Assembly (NCBI GenBank): GCA_963854835.1
Contig: OY978525.1
Location: 89,233,807-89,297,806 of the forward strand
Direction of reading: 5' to 3'
Origin: Megamerina dolium
Taxonomy: Eukaryota > Arthropoda > Insecta > Diptera > Megamerinidae
Length of the DNA stretch: 64,000 nucleotides
The notes under the pieces were generated by a model. That model searched no databases. It had not been told where the DNA came from and was given only the letters and a program-made list of their open reading frames with translations. Both the position numbers and the translations under genes were made by a program. Shown piece by piece: positions 1-13,400 of this stretch; the first letter of the stretch is position 1; each line of letters begins with the position of its first letter.

Positions 1-2745
1 TACATAATAGGTATGTTTAATTTGTTCATATGAGAATTGCAGTGCTTACGTTTAATATATGATGGAAAAAGTATCCTTCGTATGCATTGTATCCAGGCAA
101 CATGCTGCTTTTTTCATACATACATATATTGTACTTGGCTCTATTGATGATTCTGTATGACATAGTTTTTAAAAGTAACATACTTGAATGAAGGTTATCT
201 TCCTACAGGAAAGAACTCTATAAGATCTAGGGTATTTTGACGGAGATTTGGCTTCGAAGAAGTTTCTTAAACGTGCTATAAATCTTTTCTAGATGGTAAA
301 ATAAGATATTGCTTTGATAGAATTTCCATCCAAAAGCTATTTTGGAAATACTTTCTCATGCGGGTCTATAGTAAACACAACCGTTCATAAAATCACTGAA
401 CATCAAGTAGAGGCTTCAATTTTCAATTTCCATTACACAGAATCAACAAGGAATGTTGGAGTATTCCTATTTAAGTGATTTTTTAGGTAACAGTGGCCAA
501 TAAAGTAACTAAATAAAGACTTAAAGCGAAATACAATTAATCTGACAGGGATTATCAACTATTTTGTTTGCCGTTGACCTGCGGCATTAAGCCAGTGCTC
601 GGCAAATCTCTTTCATTCCCATTTGTTTCTTGTGGGTGAGTATATAAACGAATACAAAAGTAGTGTATCGTGATCCACATCAATCAAGCCCGAGAAATCA
701 GTTAATGAAGAAGAGAGTAGCTTTTGATCGAAAGCAAATTGCTGTGCAACCCGACTTAATTTTTAACAATAGACGTCTGTGCATTTACGTTCCGTCTCCA
801 AACCTGTCTTCTGAGTCATCGAGAGATTATCTAAATATTGTCACAACATTGCGTTCAAGGTAATAATTTAATTTTCATAGAATTATTAAGTATATATGTA
901 GAAAGTGAATGAACCAGTAAAAGTAAATATTTTGTTTTAGATTTAATAAACTTTCGATACATTCCCGATAAGACCTTAGGTAAATACCTACATTCCGAAG
1001 TTTCCATACGGCTTTGTAATATCAGTTCAGGGAGCTGATAGTACCTCCATTATTGGCGAAACGTTACTCCAAACACAAAAAAAGAAGTTCATAGAATAGA
1101 ATATCAGTCAAGAAAAGTACAAGTATTTTCCCCCATGTCCCCCATAAAATGTTTACGACCTTCTGACTTCTAAACAATATCCTAATTGTATATATGAAAA
1201 TCAACTTAAATAATATTGTTTTTTCAATTATAAAGCCAAGCAACCAATATGCTATATTTAATTCGAATTTCAATCATTTTTTTAACAAAAGTGCACTAAT
1301 AATATTTAAACAAGCACAACAACAAATAGAAAAGGTCACACACTTTACATATGACTGCAAAGTCCTTATAAGAATCAACAATAAATGAATCAGAAAAATA
1401 TTTTGACTGGCATATTACGCCCGCCTTCATTTATGTTACAGTTTCGATGAATTGCTTGTATGTTATACGAGTATGTAGAGCACAATAACAGATGTGCAAC
1501 TCATTATGACGCATTTAAGCGTTTAAATTTAATAATCGAAATATTTCATAAACATTTTATAAAACAGAACAACAACAACAATTGTGCAAGTATATGTACG
1601 CTTTATGCGAGTATGAGTATATGATTTATAATTGTTCAATCATTCCTCTCAGTAGAGTAAGTCACCCTTCGATTTCGATGAGATTTTCCATTGTGATGAT
1701 GATGTGAATGACACTTGACTTACTGACGTTTCTTATGCAGTGCGTTGTATGTATATACAATATTCATACATAAACATCCATACTCAATACAGGACATTAT
1801 TTTCGTTGGCTTGATTCTTTTATACTCTTTATGCAGTAACACTTCGCTCGAGGTTCTATTTTTTGCAAGTATGTCGGTCATGCTATAGCCTGCTGCGGCC
1901 AGCATTATTGTTGCTTTTTATTTTACATACCAACTCATCATCATCATAATCATGATTATGATTTTAGCCACCACCATTAACACTAATGCCCTTGTTCATC
2001 ATCAAGTAATTCTAGGTTTTTTTTTTTTTTGTTATCAATGAAGAGGGTGAATTATTCATTTCTCAGTACTCGTGTAGTAAGAGCACTCATACATGAACAC
2101 ATGCTTTAGCTTCAATTCTTACTTTGCAGTGAAATTTAGTCCTTTTGGGTTACGCTTGCCTAATGTAATTGTGAATTTAATTTACCATAAAAAATGTGTA
2201 ATTTTATTGTAATTGTATTCTTATACTCATCATATTTTGTTACACTCTAAGCTTGTCGTGTCGTAACACACACTCATGAATATATGAGCATAATCGTCAA
2301 GTGTGGAGCAACCCTCTTAACTCACTTTGTTATATTCTCGTATTGCTGTTGCTGTTGTTGTTGTTTGTTGCATATGTCAAGTGTTATTTGTTTATATGCC
2401 ATTCGGTTCGTTGGTACGTAAATACGTACTATATTTACGTATGTACATTTAAGCGGGGGTTGAAAAAATGATTTATAATATTTTATTATTTTTGATTTAT
2501 GCTTTGATGTTTTGTTGACAGGACATTCAACGTGTGCACATATATATGTAGTAGTATGTATGTAATACAAATTTTCCGGCTTAATACATATACATGTAAG
2601 CCGCATGTAAGCGGTTTATTTATTCTATTAGGGTAAAAATTTGACTATCTATTTTCATTTAAATCAATTACTTTTGAATCAATCGTATTACAATCATTAT
2701 ATTCAAATAATTTAATATTATTTATATAAAAAAAATTCTTTTTTT
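1..2745. other. AT-rich DNA, no gene recognised
   Basis: No coding sequence, RNA gene or mobile element could be supported here. Short open frames exist but have no recognisable domain. Simple-sequence patches occur, such as a T run near 2017-2030 and a TTG/CTG-rich patch near 2343-2369. If the unfound 3' exons of the minus-strand Rx gene lie to the left, this could be intron; that is only a possibility. Confidence 0.5.
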
Positions 2746-2767
2746 TTGTCTAATACATTTTTATTTT

Positions 2768-3012
2768 GTATGGCACTTATAGCCCTAGCTTCTCTTCCAG
2801 TCCTGTCGTGCGTACTAAATTTAGAACGGTATTAGAAGGGACCTGCTTAGCCGGCTCCGAATGGCAGAACCCTTGTCTCGTCATTTTTTCTGGACTTTCT
2901 CACAGAGCTCTTTTAGCAACATTTTCATGGCAAACTGCCAATTGCTTGGCGACAGGTGGGTAGCGTTCAAAAGAAAAGTATTTTCAATATTATGCGTGAT
3001 TTAACCCACGAC
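2768..3012 (-). repeat. tRNA-derived SINE, degenerate copy A
   Basis: This stretch matches the body of the SINE seen better preserved at 16471-16838 and 25477-25845: the tail end (TGGCACTT), the block around GGCAGAACCCTTGT, the CAATTGCTTG/CGACAGGTGGGTA block, and the end of the tRNA-like head (ACCCACGACCTACAGATCAGA). It lies in minus orientation, has many substitutions and small gaps, and its head is truncated, so it is an old copy. It abuts the 3' end of a Jockey-like relic. Confidence 0.8.
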
Positions 3013-3049
3013 CTACAGATCAGAATTGTCTACTATTTAATAAATTTTT

Positions 3050-3600
3050 GTTTAGAAACTTACAATAAGATTTTAAATCTTACAAACTTAGTTAAAATTA
3101 TGTGATATTCTAAACGCTCCATTACAATTACAAGTAGTGTCGCAAGGTCCAGCAATTTCGCAGCAGTCTTTGCCCACCAACAATTGACTAGCAACATGAT
3201 TCGGATGGTTTTGCAGATTTTAATGTAGCTTCTGCAGGCTTTTGTTACTACTTGTGGATGAATGGATGTTATCGTTTCGAATTCGCAATCATACGCATAT
3301 ACTTGAAATGTATTCGCTGGAATTTTCCGATATTTGTAGGATATGCAGTGCTCCATAACTGAATACCCTAAGTTCAGGTAATAGCCACCATAACTAATAC
3401 ATTTGTAGCTTGATTTGAGCTTTCTTAGTCTCTATGTGATTGCTCCAGGCCAGCCTTCTGTATAAGTGAATACTCAAACACTTTGTTGAGAAACATTGTA
3501 GAACTGATTGGGTATTTAGTTTAACTGAGTATCATCTTGTAACATGTATGAGATAGCTACTAAGCAATGAGGAGACAGTAATAGTTTGAGAGTAGTTATA
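3050..3600 (-). mobile_element. Jockey-like non-LTR retrotransposon relic, 3' end
   Basis: The sequence is a worn copy of the 3' end of the Jockey-like element at 8560-10430. The 3' untranslated part matches (AATCTTACAAACT followed by AAAATTATGTGATATTC), as do the C-terminal coding region on the minus strand and a block near 3540-3590 (TAGCTACTAAGCAATGAGGA). A block near 3430-3490 instead matches the thumb-region sequence kept in the copy at 52.7-54.2 kb. The order is rearranged by deletions. No reading frame survives. Confidence 0.75.
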
Positions 3601-3981
3601 CCAATTATATCTTATTGTTGTGTTTACTATTGTGGGTTTTTGGTCGTTTTTGTAGTTCAAATTAAATGAAAAACATTAACTTTAATTTTCTCCTACGTGT
3701 TTCGGATTGTTTCAATCCATCTTCAGGGAGTTCTTTGTTTTGATTTCACTTATTTTTATTACATTTAGCATCTTTTGCAGTTTATTGATGTTGTCCAAGT
3801 CCTTAAATTCCACAAATAACAATATAGGCTTCTAAGCATCGTTAAACTATCCTTGAAGCTCAAAAGTTACACACCTTGTGAAAATATATTTATCAAAGCA
3901 TCCACAAATATTTTTAAAAATTCATCCATGATTCGTTAACATCGTCACAGTTGTCGCATCCGAATTTATACTTATAAATAT

Positions 3982-5287
3982 AGAGTTATCCATTTCGCGG
4001 TTTCAAAAGTATAGGGCTAGAATTCGACATCTGTCAAACTGAGTTGTTAAAACAATTTCTTTCTTTTTCAGTTCAAAGTCTGACATTTGCTAAAATGGAT
4101 CGCTTAAATATCGCACAACGCATTAAAATTGTAAAAACCTACTACAAAAATGGTGATTCTGCCACAGCCACATATCGTGCTTCAAGAGGAGATTATGGTT
4201 TACATAATCGTCCAACTACGCAAGCAATTGGCAAAATTGTGAAGAAATATGAAGAGACTGGATCGGTTACAGATATTGTAAGGCCTGTGCATCATCGTTT
4301 CGCTTGTACCACCGAAAATATCGCTGCTGTAAGTGAAAGTGTTGCCAAAGACCCGAATGTGTCGATTCCTCGTCGTTCTCAGGAATTAGGACTGTCTTAC
4401 GGCACATTATGGCGTATTTTGCATTTGGATCTACACCTACATCCAAATAAAATCCAGCTCACACAACAACTGAAGCCAGCTGACCATTCACAACGTCGTA
4501 GATACGTCGAATGGGTGCTTGAACAACAGGCGGTGGACGGCGATTTTTCGAACAAAATTTTCTTCAGCGACGAAGCACATTTCTCACTCGGTGGGTATGT
4601 TAACAAACAAAATTGTCGTATTTGGAGTTCTGAGAATCCTCAAGTAATTGAAGAGAGGCCACCACATCCACAATAAGTCACTGCTTGGTGCGCTCTTTGG
4701 TCCGGAGGTGTGATTGGACCTTACTTCTTCGAAAACGACGATGGAACGACTGTCACCGTCAATTCGGAGCGTTATGGTCATATGATAACCGACTTTTTTT
4801 TGCCTGCAATTGAAGAATACGACTTAAAGAATATGTGGTTTCAACAAGACGGTGCCACATGCCACACAACTCGAGCGAATATGGCTTTATTGCAAGAGAA
4901 ATTTTCTGGCCGCGTAATTTCTCGTCGTGGCGATATCAAGTGGCCACCAAGATCATGCGATTTGACACCGCTTGACTTTTTTTTGTAGGGCTACGCGAAA
5001 GACCGTGTTTATGCAGATAAACCTTTAACTCTTGAGCACCTAAAAACCAACATTCGTCACGTTATGGCTGAGATACCGCCTAATATGTGTCAAAAAGTGG
5101 TCGAAAATTACCTCAAAAGAATCGATGCTTGCAACAATTCGCGTGGTGGTCATTTAAATGATGTAGTATTTCACACATAATGTCAACGTTCAAACTTTAT
5201 AATAAAAAAGAAATATCATGATAAAAAATATTTTATATGTGTTTTATTTACATTTACTTTTGAAACCGCAAAATGGATAACCCTTTA
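3982..5287 (+). mobile_element. Tc1/mariner-superfamily transposon, copy 1 (full length, inactive)
   Basis: A complete element of about 1.3 kb. The left end reads GAGTTATCCATTTCGCGGTT and the right end is its inverted match, ACCGCAAAATGGATAACCCT, giving terminal inverted repeats of roughly 30 bp. TA dinucleotides flank both ends, as expected for this superfamily. It holds a single transposase frame with two nonsense codons. Two further copies of the same family, both on the opposite strand, lie at 25358-26665 and 32264-33992. Unlike them, this copy has no SINE inside. Confidence 0.92.
4095..5180 (+). pseudogene. mariner-like transposase, two nonsense codons
   Basis: The frame from ATG 4095 to the stop at 5178-5180 is 361 codons with no frameshift, broken only by TAA at 4674-4676 (codon 194) and TAG at 4986-4988 (codon 298). 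The start is chosen at MDRL because all three copies share it and it opens the N-terminal helix-turn-helix region. The catalytic domain shows FFSDEAHF (first Asp), FQQDGATCH (second Asp) and CDLTPLDFF (third Asp), with 36 residues between the second and third Asp, so it is neither mariner DD34D nor Tc1 DD34E. The family cuts and pastes DNA at TA sites. The nonsense codons make this copy inactive. Confidence 0.92.
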
Positions 5288-5289
5288 TA

Positions 5290-7270
5290 AGAGCAATCTT
5301 AAGTCGTTCATATTGGTCTTCTGAGTTTGTTATTTCCTGACAGTATAAAATAGTAAATTTAAATAGGTTTGGTGAATTTAAAAGGAAAACAATCAAAAGT
5401 GGTAAGAATGCATTGTACGGTCCAATTACAAAGGTTCAAAATTATAAAAGCTACACGAATTTGTCAAACCCAAATAATGAATTTAAAGTGGCAAAACAAA
5501 ATAAAAGAAACAATACCAAAAGAATAAAATAGTTATTCTTCAAAAACCACCTTGCGCCAGAGTAAAGCGATTTTAAAGGAGAACATTTGAAAAACTTATA
5601 CAAAATATTTGTTTTCCTTAGCTCAAATGTTAGATGCAGTTATTTTCAAAACTGCACCTAATATAAATATTTAACCTACTACCACATATTCATAGAAAAC
5701 AAACAGAGACTCACAAATATGATACGGTTTGAGTGTTGAAAAAAAGTTATTTAAAAATATATGCAATTCATATATTGTGAAAACCAATGAAAGTAATAAA
5801 AATTCTGCGAAAAAGAGCAATACAAAATTCCATCATTTTAGTGTCAATCAGATTACAAATCCATATCACGTGCCTCGTCTCAATTCCACTCAACTTGATT
5901 TCATTAGACTAATCGTAAAAAAAACTTGCACATAAAAAGAAAAGAAATGCTTCAAGCATGGAGTAAGAGATAACTGACAAAGGAGCAATATGTACACGCT
6001 TATACATACATTCATATATACGTGAATATTTTGTATTAGTACACATGTGAACACGTTTTACAACTTAAATTACGTGGCGGCGTGCATTCAGTAAATACAA
6101 GAAGCAATAAAGCATGTGACTGTGATGAGACAAGAAGCAGCAGCAATAGCAGCTTAAACCACCCTTTCAGTATACATAAAGAGACACACACACACAACGA
6201 GGATATTTAATAAGGCTTTCCGCCAAAAACAAGACAAAACACATGAACAAAAAGGACAATAAGGATGAATAGGAAGGATGATGGATTCACAAAGTTATGC
6301 GGCATATTGTAATCGGATGCCATTGTAGTTCAGTTGTTAGTGCCGACAAAACGGCCGACCGATTTATGGAACCTCAGCAATAACAATCAAAGACAAGACA
6401 AAATTATTTACCGCCACCAACTGTACAAGAAACATAAAACGAATTTGATTTGGTAAGATTTTTCTCATTCGTTTCTCAATTTGGCGTTTAATTGTTGGTG
6501 ATCTGATGAACTCGATGCGATGATGAGCCTTTATTCCTAAATATCGTGCTTTATTGCGTCTTAATTAATTGTGACACGAATTTGACCTTCGACTATCGGT
6601 TAGTTCTGCGGTACGTATGGTATGCACATAATTTATATTTTGTCGGTTTCAATCTGACTGAGTGATACGTACATAAAGTACATATGTAAATGAGGGCGGT
6701 ACGTTTTATTTCCCACTTTTTACTATTGATTCTTCTCATTCATTATTATTTCTAATAACAATGGCGATGTGACGTGTGTATATATACGCATAAGTATGTG
6801 CGTTCTTATTTGATTTAATGGAGTGGATAAGAGCAAGCCTTTTATTTGTTTGTCAAGGAATTTTGACGGCTTAATCAAAGGTAATCAGAGAGTTTATACT
6901 TCTTTGTTTCTTCGCTAAGACGTCAATTAAATTTATACACAAACGAATGGCATAATTTAGGTGCAATTTTTTAATGAAATTTATTTGTATTAAAATTTAA
7001 TAAAATATCCGTTATATTTTCGAGTCATACTGCCTTCAAAAGCTATTGAGTGCATTAGCAAAAATAGCAGGACTATTCAGCATGCTATTGGTCTTAGGAC
7101 ACCATCTTTATGTATGTATTAAAAATAAATTATCAATGACATTTTTAATGACGACACTGCCTTCACGTCTACTACGTCACAATTTTACTTCAAAATCACC
7201 TAAATGTTTCTGATACAGTTTAAAATAGATTAACATTTTGGCTCAAAATCATCTTCAGCAATTAAGCACA
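5290..7270. other. AT-rich DNA, no gene recognised
   Basis: No domain, exon with convincing splice sites, RNA gene or named repeat could be supported in this stretch. It has simple-sequence patches, such as CA runs near 6183-6198 and AGCAGCAGCAATAGCAGC near 6137. It may be intergenic or intronic. Confidence 0.45.
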
Positions 7271-7275
7271 TTATC

Positions 7276-7467
7276 GGTTAACTTTGACTTTATTAATAAG
7301 CAAAATTGCTGCATTTGGGGAGAACTCACTGTTTGAGGTTCCAGCGAGATATTGCAATACACCACATATTTTATGCGAGTCGTTGGAGTTGTGGCAAGAA
7401 ACATTCCCAGAACGCGATATTTCGAGAAGCGAGAACGTGAATTGGCCACTTGCAACATTTTAATCAT
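7276..7467 (+). pseudogene. mariner-like transposase fragment, internally deleted
   Basis: In one frame the sequence gives INKQNCCIWGE, corresponding to the NKQNCRIWG block before the second catalytic Asp in copy 1. Further on it gives ETFPERDISRSENVNW, corresponding to the block just before the third Asp. The region between, including the second catalytic Asp, is missing or unreadable. It is a relic of the same broad transposase clade (36-residue spacing) but not the same family as copy 1. No terminal repeats were found. Confidence 0.65.
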
Positions 7468-7887
7468 ATGCTAACATAATTTCAATAAGCTTCACATATT
7501 ATTCTATATTATATGATTCTTTCCTCAGATGTCCACAATAGATTGAAAAATGTTGTGTTGTTGATCTCAATGGATCGAATACGTGTTTAGGATTTACTTA
7601 TCGTTCTCAGGATTCTAACCAAAAAAACATAATTTTCACGCTATTTATACAGGTTGTTGAGGAAAAATGAAAATGAAGGCAGAAATCTGATTCGATTTTT
7701 ATTTCAAATCTAAATCGATAGAATGTTACTACTTTGGTTAGTCATTCTATTTTTTTTTGTGTGGCTGTGATATACAACAGGGTATTTCGACAAGAGGTCT
7801 CATTTTAAATTTCCCCTTATTCTTGAGGTGCCAAAATGCAACTGTCATTCCTTGACATTTGACAAATAAGAAGTAGAGATTTTCATA

Positions 7888-8559
7888 TATGGACCGATAC
7901 AAGATTGTACATCGCTTTGAAATCGTGAAAATTTCCCTACCAAAAACGGTAGAAACATCGCGAATATGCTTCGTAAAGTTCGTACTGTTTTTGGTCATCA
8001 TCGAGCTATAGTGAAATTAATCGATAAATTCTAACGTCTCGGTTAAGCCGTTTAGTAAGGTCAACTGAAAATATCGCAGCTGTAGCTGATAGTGTGGCTG
8101 AAAACAAAGACATGGGTTCATTTCGAGGCGATCACCGGAATTGGCATATCCAAAGCCAATTTGTACCGTATATTGCATAAGATTTTGGATCATGCTTATA
8201 AGGCGCAGTTGACACAGGAATTGAAGCCTTTATACCATGGAAAATATCGTACATTTACTGATTGGGTAGTGGAAATGTATGAACAAGATTTTGATTTGTT
8301 AAACAAAACTATTCTGAGTGATGAGGCTCGTTTTCATCTGTGTGGGCACGTAAATAAGCCAAACTATCACATCTGGGGCTCCGAAAACCCAAGAGAAATG
8401 GTCGAACAACCTCCCCATCCACAATGAGTGTCAGCTTAGTGCAAGTTTTGGAGTGGCAGTGTCATTGGGCCATCTTTTTTTGAAAATGATGCTGGTAAAT
8501 GGATTGCGTTACCGAACGATGTTGACTGAATTTTTTGGCCTGAAATTAATACCATGAAC
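7888..8559 (+). pseudogene. mariner-like transposase relic, 3' end cut off by a Jockey-like insertion
   Basis: Starting at ATG 7888 the reading begins MDRYKIVHRFEIVKI. After frameshifts it continues with TVFGHHRA and STENIAA, and from 8101 with a cleaner stretch containing LYRILHKIL, LTQELKP, ILSDEARFHLCGHVNKPNYH and PSFFENDAGK. The first catalytic Asp is in SDEARF. Stops and shifts are frequent. The frame ends at about 8559, where the poly-T start of an antisense Jockey-like element begins, so the second and third catalytic residues are lost. The sequence differs clearly from copy 1 and represents another family of the same clade. Confidence 0.8.
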
Positions 8560-10430
8560 TTTTTTTTTTTTTTTTTTTTAACAAGCTTTTTTATTGGATC
8601 TTTCTAAAATTACTTAGAAATTAACAATAAGTGATCAAATCTTACAAACTAACTAAAATTATGTGATATTCCGCACGTTCCATCACAATTTGTTGAGTCG
8701 CGAGGTATAGCAATTTCACAGCATATTCAGTGTGTCTTTTCTTTTTATTCGACGATGCCCCGTGCTCAGCAACAATTGCCTAGCAAGTGGATTCGGATGA
8801 CTGTGTAATTTTTGAATGTAGCTTCTGCAAGACATTGCAACTTCCTCAGAAATTGTGGGTACATTTAAGTCTCGATGGATGTTAACGTTCCTCATATACC
8901 AAGACGCGTTTACAATAATTCGCAGACACTTGGATTGTATTCGCTGCAATTTTTCGATATTTGAGGGAGATCTGTAGTGTAAAGAGATACAGTAAGGGGC
9001 CCAAAACGCTTCCTTGAGGAACGCCAGCGTGAATATCCAATGGATTTGTTGTGTAATCCTTGTGATGTACGAGAAATTGTCTTTTCGTGAGGTAGCTACT
9101 AAGCAATGAGGAGACATTTGCAGGCAGTAATAGTTTGAGTTTGTAAATAAGGCCATCGTGCCATACTTTACCGAAAGCTTGAGTGATATCAAGAAAGACA
9201 GCTGAGCAATACTTTTTTTCTTCAAAAGTGTTCCTTATCAGAGTTACAATGCGGTGGACTTGTTCTATTGTGCCGTGCTGTTTTCTAAATCCAAACTGAT
9301 GTTGGGGAATCAGTTGGTTGAGATTAATAAATGGAGTTATATTCATGACAAGTAGCTTTTCGAATACTTTAGAAAGGCTGATAGGTCTGTACGATGTAAC
9401 TTTTGTAGGGTCTTTTCCTAGTTTTGCTATCATAATAATTTTTGAAGTTTTCCAGCATTTGGGATAGTGTTTAATACGAAGGATAGCATTGAAAATGTGC
9501 ATCAGATGAATTACTGAAGCCGGAGGTAGCTCCTTTACCATTTTACCGGTAATTTTATCTGGACCAAGTGATTTTTTTGGGTTTAAATCTTTATAAATTG
9601 CTTTGAATATGTCCTTTTTTTAATTTTGAGCGTTATTGAGCAAGGTTGAGAAGTTAATTTTGGTAATGAGGACTGTGAAGAGGGTGGATTGGGTGTAAAC
9701 ACACTTTTTAGGTGGTTTGCAAAAGCCAAACCCTTCTCACAGTTGCTTCTAACCCAATTACTATCACTAGGGCGAATCAGTGGGAATTGGCCGATTTGAG
9801 TTTTTTGCTGATATCCACAAAGAGTAGTCTGACGCTTCACCAGGTGTTAATTTCGCTATGTGCTCTTCTAACTCTTTGTTGTTTTTATTTTTTAAGGCTT
9901 GCTTTAACTTTCGAGTGCAGTGCTGTAGCTGTGTTTTCAGATTCGGTGATCTGAATTCTTGCCATTGTCTTCGGAGTCTTCTTTTCTGTCTTACTAGCAA
10001 TTCAATGTCGGCTGGTGCATACCTTTGTGCAGGTGGCTGAGCTGAGAGCTAATGAGAGCAGCTGGTTGAATTTTTCGAGTGCTGAGTCTACATCGTGTCC
10101 ATTTCTTAATACAGTACTCAGAGGAAGATGGGAATTTATATGTTTCTTGAATTTTAACCAGTCTATTTTCTTTCTAACGCAATTACCTTGAACTTGAGCG
10201 GCATTTATTTTTAGCAGGGGCTTTGAGTGACTGCCGAGTGCGTGCGCCTTAACACAATTAGACTTTTTCTTTGAGGCTATGTTAAAGATAAAGTTTATGC
10301 CAATGCTCCAGCAAATAGCAGGAGCACTGAAAACCAATATTGTAGCTGTTATTCGCGAGATCATCACAAGAAGAGTTGCAGCGGACATTTGGCAGATAAT
10401 GTATTCCATTACTAACCTCAGAGTTTGTAC
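8560..10430 (-). mobile_element. Jockey-like non-LTR retrotransposon, 5'-truncated and internally deleted
   Basis: A minus-strand element ending in a poly-A tail, seen as the T run at 8560-8579. It carries the end of an endonuclease domain, a linker, a reverse transcriptase and a 3' untranslated region. It interrupts the transposase relic at 7888-8559. The rest of that relic was not found beyond 10430, so the left part of the target is lost or the truncation point is uncertain. A second, differently damaged copy lies at 52731-54178. Confidence 0.85.
8716..10409 (-). pseudogene. Jockey-like ORF2 (endonuclease end plus reverse transcriptase), broken
   Basis: Read from 10409 downward, the frames give the end of an apurinic-type endonuclease, then a basic linker (LVRQKRRLRRQWQEF). 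The reverse transcriptase follows: NAILRIKHYPKCWK, SYRPISLSKVFEK, QFGFRKQHGTIEQVHR, VFLDITQAF (motif A region) and GVPQGSVLGPLLYLF. Directly after that block the sequence jumps to the C-terminal QISLKYRKIAANTIQ region (read one frame off). The catalytic DD motif and thumb, which the copy at 52.7-54.2 kb keeps, are therefore deleted. Several frameshifts exist. The encoded enzyme would nick target DNA and copy its own RNA; this copy cannot. Confidence 0.85.
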
Positions 10431-10439
10431 TTTGGATTA

Positions 10440-13400
10440 AAATAAAATTAGGAGATCTCTCACAAAATATTGCTTTTTTTTAATTTTTATTAACGCTCAA
10501 CGAAAATGTTCGACATATCCAGGCACAATTTAATGGAAAATCCTTAATAAAATTTATATCTTAGCATGTGTATTCATAGATGTTAATAGGTGTGTTTTCG
10601 TACTTTTCCAGTAACAATTATCCACAAAACAAATTTCTGTGAATTTGACAGCATTCGCTCTCAAAGAGAAAAATATGCCAAAAAGTACAAAAACTCAAAA
10701 ACAGCAAAAACCTGCAAGTTTCACGAACAGCTGATATTCCACTAAGTAAATTGCAATGCTTGTTTGCTTGTTAGTTTCTTTTGCTTATGATCAGCTGTTT
10801 TTCCTACCTGCAAGTCTTTACTGGCATACATTTGTCCAGTAACAATTTGCAATTTCCCCTCAAAATGAAATGTGATTTCGCTCTCTCAATTTCCCCTTCT
10901 TTGCAAGTTTTTTGGGTACGAGAACGCCAAAACGTGATAGTTTGTCTCCCTTTCCAGTCAAATAAATGTCAAGCACTGGACAACAAACGAAAAAATAAAA
11001 CTGTAGCTGCTGACAGTTCCTCAAACTTGGTAGTTTATTTTTTCATTCATTCAATTATTTATTAGCCTGGTTTGAGCGCAGATGTTCAACATGTGTGCTT
11101 TTGTGCAAATAATATAAGTACTATATTTTTATATACTATAAATATGTTGGTATTCCTTTTTCCTCCCTCACTCCATAACCATCTCTACACAATTAATTAG
11201 CCATACAATAATATTCATTCTTTTTCATTTTACTTTGCACTTTTATATGAACTGCTGCTTCACGCAAGTCTCTTTTGTAAATACTCTTACACATATGCAT
11301 CTAAGTATATATAATATTATGTTTATATGTTTATGCATGCAATTCTTCGTCAACAACAACTATAACAACAAACGAAAACAAAACAATAGAAACTAAAGAA
11401 AAAAAAAAAATATTAATAATAATAATAAACAGAAAATGTGAAAAGGTGCAAAGTGTGTTAATTGTGTGCTACACCCTCTATTTAGCTTCCTCCCTCCTAA
11501 TTTTGTATTTGGTCTTTGTTTTTTTTTTGTCTTTGCTGTGGCAACATACCACAATTCATAATTAATATATGGCCACTTATGTCAAATATGAATATGTGTG
11601 TACATAATGTTATAAACAATAGCCACAATAAATGAAAAGGGTCCGATACGAGAATGGGTTTGAGCACTCATAATTCTAATTATTAGAAATTATTATTATA
11701 TCTTAATTTACTAAGATTTTTAATATGGATTGGGTTAAGTGTGAAATGTGTAATAATCTGCCATATTTCTATGGGTTGTAAGTTGGTGACAACATCACAG
11801 ATAACCCCAAGACAACTCTTGGCAATAGGCGATATTTCGTTCTATCCGGTAACTGGGAAGTCGATCCCACTGTATTATTATGGGAGGAATGAATCCAAAT
11901 TCAGGTCTATGCAATACTTCGCGTTGACGACGAGTATGGAATGAGTTATAAATGGGATCTGTTTGAGTTTTACGTTGATATCAACATAAATAATCAAGCG
12001 GAAGTAAAGGTGTTGTCTTGGGTGCAGTGGTAAAAGACTGGATAGACGTAGCTCTAGTATCCAATGAAAAGATCTAATACTGAAGAATCTGTCAACGCAT
12101 GTTATTTTTAACTGACGCATTGTTCCACACTCTATTGATGAAATGATTAAGTAAGTTCATTGGTATCACAAGGGTCTTTACTTTAACTATTTGAGTCTTC
12201 AGGATGATCGCTTCTTCTTATCAAGTAGGCAAATTAAGTAAGGTAGGTTTTGAGAATATGCGTAACTTATCTACAGAGATAACAGTGATTTTGCATAAAA
12301 TAAAAATTGAAACTGGATGAGAAAATTATTCATTTTTAGTTCATCTTAAGGGCTCGCTCGTTAAAGTCATCATTATTACCACCGTATTTGTCCACCTATC
12401 GCTATATGACTATGCTGAATTTAATAATAATATCCAAAGCATATGTACATGTAGCTTGTGATAAACTCACCCCTCTAATTTACCAACACCAATTAGTAGC
12501 TCAACTCAAATAGTATTTCGTTTTCATTTTCATGCACTACCTACTTAGATTTTATTTAGATTTGGGCTTATTTGCCAAATGATTTCATTTAATTCGTATA
12601 CATCACTGACATGTTTCTGCTACTATGTATTATTATTATTGTTGTTGCTGTCGTCGATTTAACTGCTTATTAAAGTAACAAAAGTTTACATCTCCAATAT
12701 ACTCGTTCATGTATGGGTATAAAGTGATAGTAAAAGGTCGAGTTGGCAGTAATTCGCGCCTTCTGTCTTTTGATGCAAAATACAACAATGGATAACGACA
12801 AACGACTAAGCAGCTAATTAAATACAGAGCAACACGTGCCAAATGAACTCAAACACACCCACAAGTAACCAGCAAGAGTAGCAGCAACAGTATTAGCATC
12901 AAAGGTATGAGATATGTTCACAATGAAATCATGTCATTGGCAAGTAAAATGTATAAAAAAAAAAACCCAAAGTGACATTTTCAAAATAGGAACGTAAAAA
13001 CAATAGAGTAGTCAGGAAATATGAACTCTCTTAGACGGGTGTGCATTTGCTTGTATGTGCGTACGTGAAGGTTTACTGTGAGGGGTTCATTTGTACGTTT
13101 GACTTTTACTATTGGTATACTTGGTTGTCATTGTTGTTAGAATTAAAATTGTTACCACTACAGTTCTCATATCCCATTGTGTTTGATCAACTTCAGTTTC
13201 TTTTTCATAATCGTTTTGTTGCAATTGTTAGTGGCCTGTGGAATTCTTTGATGTATGTGCAAGTATATTACGTAAACACATCCCTGTATAAAACCATCCA
13301 CACCATTTATGCCTACACGTGTGTTTATACTTTACATTCTCTGCATATTGTGTTGTTTTGTATTTAGTTGTCGTTTCAGGATACTGTGTGCAGTGTTGCA

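Noticed and set aside
663..863. 66-codon open frame near the left edge
   Set aside because: No recognisable domain, no related copy in the window and no convincing promoter or splice site.
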